Virus record (IMG/VR): IMGVR_UViG_3300031621_000657
Coordinates: 1-20,127 of that record
Source: a virus
Length of the DNA: 20,127 bases
Reading direction: 5' to 3' (one strand)
This document shows positions 14,820 to 20,127 of the stretch, one piece after another. Numbering within the stretch: the stretch's first letter is position 1; the number at the start of each line of letters is the position of its first letter. The notes beneath the pieces are model-generated. The model did not search any database. It saw only the letters and a list, made by a program, of their open reading frames with translations, and was not told where the DNA came from. The position numbers and the translations under genes were made by a program.

Positions 14820-16055
14820 CAACATACAATTGAAGATTGTTTGGAAATTGTAGCAGGCCTTAGAGCCAATATCGATTTCAAACTTGACAGATTAGACGGG
14901 TCAATTACCCTTAGCATTGCTAAACAAGTCTTTAGGGGAACATCTCTTAGTGACAAACAATACAAACTAATGAAGGAAAAATTAGTAAAGTATAGCGATC
15001 AATTTAAAGAACTAGATATTGACATCCACGATGCTGTGACTCGAACAAGTATGCCGTTGCGGTCTATTGATAGGACTAAGTTTATTAAGTTTGTTGATTT
15101 AGAAGACGTGGTAGCAGCAGACTCAGTAACTACATTTGGTAGAAGAAAAATAGAATTATCTAATCTACCCTGGATTGCTATACGCTTTCCTTTTTCTAAA
15201 AAACTAATTTGCAAACTAGATAACCTTCCAAAGTCAGCTACTACGTATGTACACAAAAAAGGAACACATACCCATTACTATGCACTTACTGAAAAAGTTG
15301 CATACGAATGTATAGAACAATTTGGAGTTAATAACTTTGAAATTGATTCCGAAATATTTGAGTTACATAAAGAAATAAACACTTGGAAGAAGGAAGATTA
15401 TGTTCCGGGAATTTATAATAACAAAATTAAAAACTTGCCACAACATGTAATCGATGAAATGATAGGAGAAATGGGCGAGCCCTGCATAGAAAATATGCAC
15501 TTGTATCATGATAAGAAGTTTATGTACGGACTTGAAGAAGTTAGTGGTGGCGCATATCATTGTAGTATATTATCAAAAACTATTGCAGAACGAAGCAAAA
15601 ATTATGTTCACATAGATTCAAAAGAACACCCGTTGCAAGAATTATTTAAATCAATGATAGAATTAAAACGCTATCCTATTAATATTTTAGTCGAAGAAGA
15701 GTCAGCATTTGATATACTAACACAGACACATCAAATTGTTCGTAATTATATTCCTAATGATCAAATAAGTGTATTGTACAGAATGGATAATCAAACTGAC
15801 ACTGAAGGATATAACAAGTACATTAAAATACATGAACTTAATACTCCGGTTGACAAAGACACAAAAATAGTGTATACTCTAAAGAGTAAATTAAATAAAC
15901 CCTTATTAAAGAGTGACTGTAAACCTATTACTAGTTTCTCTTTTTCTAGTAACAGATATCCAATGAGTACGGCTGCCGTACTTGAACATATGGATTTGTT
16001 AATTGAATATTGCGAAGATGCACCTCTTTTTAGAGACTGGAGAAATAAATTTTAA
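14817..16055 (+). CDS. Protein of unknown function upstream of uvsW
   Basis: The 412-residue protein was not recognised. Residues 25-65 contain SITLSIAKQVF and LSDKQYKLMKEKL, a helix pair with an LSxKQ phrase that I associate with DNA-processing phage proteins. Residues 118-170 (from PWIAIRFPFSKKLICKL to ALTEKVAYECIEQF) resemble a small HARP-like alpha/beta domain as found before SNF2-type helicase cores; this is a weak impression. The C-terminal 150 residues have alternating strands and helices (YPINILVEEESAFDIL, TKIVYTLKSKLNKPLL) that could be a helicase-like domain without Walker motifs. It is first in the operon, with its own promoter, and its stop overlaps the uvsW start (TAATG), which points to a partner role in replication or recombination. 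Function unknown. Confidence 0.85.
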   Translation: MQHTIEDCLEIVAGLRANIDFKLDRLDGSITLSIAKQVFRGTSLSDKQYKLMKEKLVKYSDQFKELDIDIHDAVTRTSMPLRSIDRTKFIKFVDLEDVVAADSVTTFGRRKIELSNLPWIAIRFPFSKKLICKLDNLPKSATTYVHKKGTHTHYYALTEKVAYECIEQFGVNNFEIDSEIFELHKEINTWKKEDYVPGIYNNKIKNLPQHVIDEMIGEMGEPCIENMHLYHDKKFMYGLEEVSGGAYHCSILSKTIAERSKNYVHIDSKEHPLQELFKSMIELKRYPINILVEEESAFDILTQTHQIVRNYIPNDQISVLYRMDNQTDTEGYNKYIKIHELNTPVDKDTKIVYTLKSKLNKPLLKSDCKPITSFSFSSNRYPMSTAAVLEHMDLLIEYCEDAPLFRDWRNKF

Positions 16056-17518
16056 TGGCGTCATGTAGACTAATAATAGAAGATGAAGTAAATATCAAGA
16101 TAGAAGGTCTTGATGTAGATATCAGACGCAAACTTGCAAATGCTCTTAAATTTGAAGTGCCTTACGCAAAGTATATGCCACAATATAAACTTGGACGATG
16201 GGATGGCAAGGTTGCTTTCTTTGGCATAGGCGGCACAGGTTATGTTAATCACCTTGATGTTGTTGCTGATGTACTTGCAAAAAATAATGTTGAGATAGCT
16301 GACATTGACGATAAACGCAATCCTATACAATTAAACTTTACACCGGTTACAGAACGTTACTGGGCAGACCAAGGTGTATGCTGGCCTGAAGGACATCCTG
16401 TAGCAGGTACAGAAATTATTCTACGTGACTATCAAGTAACAGCTATTAATAACTTTTTAAGTCATCCACAGAGCTTGCAACAGATTGCTACTGGTGCAGG
16501 CAAAACAATTACGACAGCAACCCTGTCACATATAGCTGAGCCATACGGTCGGTCGATTGTGATTGTTCCTAACAAATCGTTAGTAGAACAAACAGAAGAA
16601 GACTATATTAACTGTGGGCTCGACGTAGGGGTGTACTTCGGAGATCGAAAACAGTTAGGTAAGACTCACACTATTTGCACTTGGCAGAGTTTAAATATAC
16701 TCGACAAGAAGCACAAGGATGGCACGGCTGTTTTAAGCCTAGCAGAATTCCTAGACGGTGTGAGCACTATAATCGTCGATGAAGTACACCAAGCGAAAGC
16801 TGAAGTTCTTAAGAACTTGCTCACTCGCAACCTACGTAACGCTCCAATACGTTGGGGACTAACTGGCACAGTGCCTAAAGAGAAGTTTGAGTTTGAAAGT
16901 ATACACGCAAGTCTTGGACCTGTAATTGGAAACATTACAGCAAAAGAATTGCAAGACAAATGTGTGCTATCACAATGTCATGTTAACGTTTGTCAATTAA
17001 TTGACACTGTTGCACATAGAGATTACCAAGGCGAACTTAAATATCTAACATCAAACGAAGCGAGACTACAGTACATTGCTAAGATGATGAATAAGATTTC
17101 GGAGACAGGCAACACACTAATACTAGTAGATAGAATTAGCGCAGGCAAATTATTAGAAGAACTAATACCTAACAGCACGTTTGTAAGCGGCGCTGTAAAA
17201 GTTAAAGACAGGAAAGAAACTTACGATACAATTAAGGAAGGCACTAATGAAGTTATTATTGCAACTTATGGTGTAGCGGCTGTTGGACTTAACATTCCTA
17301 GAATCTTTAATCTTGTCCTTATCGAACCTGGCAAGAGTTTTGTTAGGGTAATACAGAGTATAGGCAGAGGCGTAAGAAAGGCAAAGGACAAAGACTTCGT
17401 GCAAATTTGGGATATCACTTCAACGTGCAAATTTGCAAAGAGACATTTAACACAACGTAAAAAATTCTATAAGGAAGCACAATATCCTTTCACTATAGAA
17501 AAAATTGATTGGAACTAA
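16055..17518 (+). CDS. uvsW: UvsW-like superfamily 2 DNA helicase
   Basis: UvsW of T4 is an SF2 helicase that remodels branched recombination intermediates and stalled forks and ends origin-type initiation by unwinding R-loops. This 487-residue protein is near the T4 length (about 500). Motifs in order: an N-terminal substrate-binding domain (1-100) with KYMPQYKLGRWDGKV, RDYQ (124-127), Walker A ATGAGKT (145-151), DEVH (242-245), LTGT (269-272), and motif VI QSIGRGVRK (434-442). It is cytoplasmic. The start overlaps the upstream stop as TAATG, so it is coupled to the unknown 412-residue protein, and both would be transcribed from the promoter at 14758. Confidence in the family is high; the name uvsW is based on architecture and on nearby gp32, uvsX and uvsY. 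Confidence 0.92.
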   Translation: MASCRLIIEDEVNIKIEGLDVDIRRKLANALKFEVPYAKYMPQYKLGRWDGKVAFFGIGGTGYVNHLDVVADVLAKNNVEIADIDDKRNPIQLNFTPVTERYWADQGVCWPEGHPVAGTEIILRDYQVTAINNFLSHPQSLQQIATGAGKTITTATLSHIAEPYGRSIVIVPNKSLVEQTEEDYINCGLDVGVYFGDRKQLGKTHTICTWQSLNILDKKHKDGTAVLSLAEFLDGVSTIIVDEVHQAKAEVLKNLLTRNLRNAPIRWGLTGTVPKEKFEFESIHASLGPVIGNITAKELQDKCVLSQCHVNVCQLIDTVAHRDYQGELKYLTSNEARLQYIAKMMNKISETGNTLILVDRISAGKLLEELIPNSTFVSGAVKVKDRKETYDTIKEGTNEVIIATYGVAAVGLNIPRIFNLVLIEPGKSFVRVIQSIGRGVRKAKDKDFVQIWDITSTCKFAKRHLTQRKKFYKEAQYPFTIEKIDWN

Positions 17519-17521
17519 TAT

Positions 17522-18028
17522 ATGAGAATACTTACACTTGAAAACAAATGTTTTCATCTTGATAAACTACCAGAAGAAATAGATGAGGACATACGTTTTA
17601 GTGTGCTTGATAATTCAGATCCAAAGGAACCCGACTTCTTTTTTATTCCTTTGATCTTTTTAGAATCATTTAGCGCACCCGCTATGGTCCTTAATATAAA
17701 CGGACACGAACTTACAATGCCAGTAGATTGGCATATTGCTGTTGGCGACCAAGAGGCAGGCATGGACTTAGAAGTATTGCCGCTGACTAGTTTAAATGAC
17801 AGAGGCTTTGAAGCATGGATGTTTAACCCATTAACAGGATTTAAATCAGACTACGGAAAGATAGAAATTGTTAATTTTTATAATGATGTAAAATGGTATT
17901 TCCCTAAAATGAAAAACGGACAACTATTAAGTATGCCGCTAACAGATGGAGACAGGCCTGATTGTGTATTTGTTGCTAAAGATATTACACGACAGAGCGA
18001 AGTGATAGAATATGCATCACTTATATAA
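17522..18028 (+). CDS. Hypothetical protein downstream of uvsW
   Basis: This 168-residue acidic protein was not recognised. It seems mainly beta-rich in the centre (MVLNINGHELTMPVDWHIAVGD) and has a conserved-looking Pro-Leu-Thr-Ser segment (LEVLPLTSLNDRGFEAW) and a final aromatic-rich part (VKWYFPKMKNGQLLSMPL). No membrane segments, signal peptide or catalytic motif are clear. It starts three bases after uvsW, so it is in the same transcript, with only a weak GGAA ribosome binding site. The gap to the next gene is 11 bases. Operon membership suggests a replication-related or regulatory role, but nothing in the sequence proves it. Confidence 0.78.
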   Translation: MRILTLENKCFHLDKLPEEIDEDIRFSVLDNSDPKEPDFFFIPLIFLESFSAPAMVLNINGHELTMPVDWHIAVGDQEAGMDLEVLPLTSLNDRGFEAWMFNPLTGFKSDYGKIEIVNFYNDVKWYFPKMKNGQLLSMPLTDGDRPDCVFVAKDITRQSEVIEYASLI

Positions 18029-18039
18029 AGGAGAGTACA

Positions 18040-18396
18040 ATGGGAATTAAAGCAGGAAAAATCTGGGGTAACACAGAGTTAGTACATGCAAACGGTGTAC
18101 TAGAATTTCACCGTATTGAATTTAACAAAGGATTTAAATGCTCTGAACATGAACATGAATTTAAATGGAATGGCTTTTTTGTAGAGTCAGGAAAAATGAT
18201 TGTACGTGTTTGGCAAGATGACCAAGACGGTCTTGTTGATGAAACTATTTTAGAAGCCGGCGACTTTACACAAGTAAAGCCTGGTAAAATACATCAGTTC
18301 GAAGGACTTGAAGATGGTGTAGCGTTTGAACTTTATTGGGCTGAATTTAATCACAATGATATTGTTAGACGCACTGTAGGAGCGTCAGTGAAATAA
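18040..18396 (+). CDS. Single-domain cupin protein
   Basis: The 118-residue protein has the cupin pattern: CSEHEHEFKWNGFFVESG (about 33-50) supplies the first metal-binding histidines and the conserved glycine, and GDFTQVKPGKIHQFEG gives the second motif with its late His. It is probably a small metal-binding barrel. Cupins act as isomerases, epimerases, dioxygenases or binding proteins, so a reaction cannot be named. AAGGAG lies seven bases before the ATG. It is immediately followed by the methyltransferase at 18397 (no gap), which suggests the two work together, possibly on a sugar. A second cupin domain sits in the cytidylyltransferase fusion at 4979, with little visible similarity beyond the fold. 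Confidence 0.82.
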   Translation: MGIKAGKIWGNTELVHANGVLEFHRIEFNKGFKCSEHEHEFKWNGFFVESGKMIVRVWQDDQDGLVDETILEAGDFTQVKPGKIHQFEGLEDGVAFELYWAEFNHNDIVRRTVGASVK

Positions 18397-18924
18397 ATGT
18401 ATTCGCTGAAGTATATAGAAGAACTTCGTGTTATACATGCCGACCGTAGTCGAACAAAAGGCTTTGGTGGCAAGACTAAGAACCTTGGCAAGTTTCACAC
18501 GTATGTTAAACAATGGCAACCTTTAACTTTACTAGATTACGGTTGTGGTAAAGGAGGCATACTATCTGACCTAGAGTCAAGGTACAGACACATTAAGTGT
18601 ATAGGATATGATCCTGCTGTACTAATGTTTGCTAACAACGCAACAGAAGTAGAATGTGTGTTTAGTAATGATGTACTAGAACATATTGAACCAGAGTTTC
18701 TAAATCAAGTTCTCGGTCACATAAATTTATTAAGTACAAAATATGTATGGCTTCGTATAGACACTAAGCCTGCACGTAAAAGACTTAGTGACGGAAGAAA
18801 TGCACATTTAATTTTAGAAGACCAAACATGGTGGACTGAACAAATTAACAGATATGTTGACGGCACTATAGTTTATAATAATTTAAATGATAAAGGGAAA
18901 TTAGATGTCGCTATTGAAAAGTAA
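18397..18924 (+). CDS. Class I SAM methyltransferase
   Basis: The 175-residue protein has motif I LLDYGCGKGG (45-54), strand-2 end GYDPA (70-74, D72), and SNDVLEHIEPE (90-100), the post-motif common in small-molecule methyltransferases of the UbiE/Methyltransf_11 group. The C-terminal part (LRIDTKPARKRLSDGRNAHL, WWTEQI) is consistent with the lid over the substrate. The ATG directly follows the cupin stop, with GGAG thirteen bases away, so coupling with the cupin is likely. The end overlaps the next gene by 20 bases. Substrate unknown. Confidence 0.82.
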   Translation: MYSLKYIEELRVIHADRSRTKGFGGKTKNLGKFHTYVKQWQPLTLLDYGCGKGGILSDLESRYRHIKCIGYDPAVLMFANNATEVECVFSNDVLEHIEPEFLNQVLGHINLLSTKYVWLRIDTKPARKRLSDGRNAHLILEDQTWWTEQINRYVDGTIVYNNLNDKGKLDVAIEK

Positions 18925-19189
18925 GTTAACAATGATTCCGGGCGAAGCATTAATATATGAAAGAGCTGACGGAGTTGTATATGCAAGATATAGAGATAAG
19001 CCACATAATAAAATACCTCGTTGGATTGTCGGCGGCGACCCTGCAGGCGTTGCAAGAGCACAAGGCGAATTATTAAATTATTCTGAATGGCAAGAGTTGT
19101 GTGAACTGAGTTTAGAATACCCTACACTAAAAAAGCTCCTAGATCAGTTAGTAACAACTTACTATACAGTAAAGGATCATAGGAAATGA
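18905..19189 (+). CDS. Hypothetical 94-residue protein
   Basis: A small protein with a basic, strand-rich N-terminal half (EALIYERADGVVYARYRD, then RWIVGGD) and a helical C-terminal half (EWQELCELSLEYPTLKKLLD). No domain was recognised, though similar short proteins are familiar to me from marine T4-like phages. ATG 18905 is preferred because AAAGGGAA stands just upstream; the in-frame ATG 18932 lacks a ribosome binding site. It overlaps the methyltransferase gene by 20 bases and its stop overlaps the next start as ATGA. Function unknown. Confidence 0.72.
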   Translation: MSLLKSKLTMIPGEALIYERADGVVYARYRDKPHNKIPRWIVGGDPAGVARAQGELLNYSEWQELCELSLEYPTLKKLLDQLVTTYYTVKDHRK

Positions 19190-19779
19190 TACATCACAAA
19201 TCGTGTGTAAGTAAAATGACACTAATACAATTAGAACATAGTAGTAAGCTTCTAGCAGATTTAGTATCAGATAGATTTGACGAATTTTACAAAACTTTTC
19301 CTAAGGGGTATATGGGGTTTGCAGAAGGTAGTCGTAGTACAGAGTTGTATGAAGCATACAATGTGTTCCTATGTCATTACCCAGGGTTTACTGATCTATA
19401 TAAACAAATTGTAACTACAATTAAATCCAAAATACCAAACTGGCATGAATACGCAATAGCAGGTTGGGTGAATGTTTATAACAAAGGCGGCTACTTAAAC
19501 TGGCATAAACATGGTCCAGAAAATCAAGTACATGACGGAAGGTGGCATGGGTATGTTTGCGTAAACGCAGAACCTAGTCAAACAATGTATAGAGATAAAG
19601 ATGAAGTTATTAAAACAATTGACAACCAAGATGGTTATATAACACTCAGTCCAGCAGGTCTATATCATCGTGTTAGCGAGTGGGAGAAGGATACGCCTCG
19701 TATAACAATAGCGTTTGATATTATTAAACGTGAACAAATAGATCCTTTATTATTAAACAGATGGATACCAATAATATGA
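19186..19779 (+). CDS. 2-oxoglutarate/Fe(II) oxygenase-like protein
   Basis: The 197-residue protein has a double-stranded beta-helix signature. WVNVYNKGGYLNWHKHG (94-110) gives H107 and H109 as the first metal ligands, GLYHRVSEW (158-166) gives the distal H161, and PRITIAFDI (171-179) gives R172 for 2-oxoglutarate. This order is typical of phage 2OG-Fe(II) oxygenases; the usual HxD/E has become HxH, so metal binding may be modified. Such enzymes hydroxylate proteins, nucleic acids or small molecules. ATG 19186 overlaps the upstream stop (ATGA) but has its AGGA only two to three bases away, so ATG 19216 is a possible alternative. The stop overlaps the kdsA start. Confidence 0.78.
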   Translation: MIHHKSCVSKMTLIQLEHSSKLLADLVSDRFDEFYKTFPKGYMGFAEGSRSTELYEAYNVFLCHYPGFTDLYKQIVTTIKSKIPNWHEYAIAGWVNVYNKGGYLNWHKHGPENQVHDGRWHGYVCVNAEPSQTMYRDKDEVIKTIDNQDGYITLSPAGLYHRVSEWEKDTPRITIAFDIIKREQIDPLLLNRWIPII

Positions 19780-20127
19780 GAATTATAGCAGGACCATGTC
19801 AGCACGAATCATTACCACAAAGTTTAGAGATCGCTCGAGAGTGCAAACGTGTATGTGATAAGTATGGTATTGAATATTATTTTAAAGCAAGTTTTGACAA
19901 AGCTAATCGTAGTAGTATGCAAGGTGTACGTGGGCAAGGTATGTCAGCAACACTAACAGACTTCTTGGCACTAAAAGTAGAACTAGGTGTAAAGACACTT
20001 ACTGATGTACATGACTATGTACAAGTTGCTCGTATTGAACGTGAGTTTAGAGATGCTGTTGATGTTTATCAGATCCCTGCATTCTTGTGTAGACAGACAG
20101 ACCTAATAAAGGCGGTCTGCGCCACAG
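19776..20127 (+). CDS. kdsA: Kdo-8-phosphate synthase, 3' partial
   Basis: The visible 117 residues match 3-deoxy-D-manno-octulosonate-8-phosphate synthase, which joins phosphoenolpyruvate and arabinose-5-phosphate to make Kdo-8-phosphate. Family marks in order: RIIAGPCQHES (2-12), the signature KASFDKANRSS (37-47), RGQGM, TLTDVHD, and IPAFLCRQTDL with the end of the strand that precedes the active site. These blocks have the same order and spacing as in bacterial KdsA. It starts directly at the IAGPC block, about ten residues shorter than typical KdsA at the N terminus. The ATG overlaps the preceding stop (ATGA). The gene is cut by the window end; full length would be about 270-280 residues. 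In bacteria the product feeds LPS core and group 2 capsule linkers. Confidence 0.92.
   Translation, partial: MRIIAGPCQHESLPQSLEIARECKRVCDKYGIEYYFKASFDKANRSSMQGVRGQGMSATLTDFLALKVELGVKTLTDVHDYVQVARIEREFRDAVDVYQIPAFLCRQTDLIKAVCAT

Noticed and set aside
1-20127. tRNA genes, CRISPR arrays, insertion sequences or attachment sites.
   Set aside because: No cloverleaf-like segment, regularly spaced repeat, transposase or integrase was seen by eye; a tRNA scan or repeat search could still detect a missed case.

Overview
The window looks like part of an AT-rich, T4-like myovirus genome, probably from a marine phage of the cyanophage/pelagiphage type. The evidence is a set of recognisable T4-type replication and recombination proteins: gp32 single-strand binding protein, UvsX recombinase, UvsY-like mediator and UvsW helicase. 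Genes are tightly packed on one strand, with many ATGA and TAATG overlaps. The host cannot be named from the sequence alone. No tRNA, integrase, transposon, CRISPR array or photosynthesis gene was seen.

Region 1 (1-4303) is the replication/recombination block. It starts with the 3' part of an acidic, probably structural protein that carries a Cys-rich zinc-ribbon-like patch. A strong sigma70-type promoter and a structured leader precede gene 32, which ends at a clear intrinsic terminator. uvsX follows, but its reading frame holds an in-frame TGA at 2636-2638, where the RecA/UvsX family normally has glycine. A small acidic protein and uvsY complete the block.

Region 2 (4290-14775) is a glycan-modification island of about 10.5 kb lying between uvsY and the uvsW operon. 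It encodes an FkbM methyltransferase, a cytidylyltransferase-cupin fusion, a DxD glycosyltransferase and a polysaccharide pyruvyl transferase-like protein. It also encodes two further SAM methyltransferases, a HAD-like protein, a small kinase-fold protein, a 41-residue coiled-coil microprotein and a glycosyltransferase on the minus strand (the only minus-strand gene). Four members of one paralogous family, resembling capsule-synthesis (KpsC/KpsS-like) GT-B proteins, are spread through it. Together they could build or decorate a surface or virion glycan.

Region 3 (14758-18028) opens with a second consensus sigma70 promoter that shares a 12-base identical upstream/-35 segment with the gene 32 promoter. 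It drives a TTG-started 412-residue protein of unknown function, then uvsW and a conserved hypothetical.

Region 4 (18040-20127) returns to small-molecule and sugar enzymes: a cupin, a methyltransferase, a 94-residue unknown, a 2-oxoglutarate/Fe(II) oxygenase-like protein and the start of a kdsA-type Kdo-8-phosphate synthase cut by the window end. A phage kdsA downstream of capsule-type glycosyltransferase paralogs suggests, as inference, that the phage supplies Kdo-like sugar for the glycan assembled by region 2. No stretch longer than about 165 bases lacks a gene.
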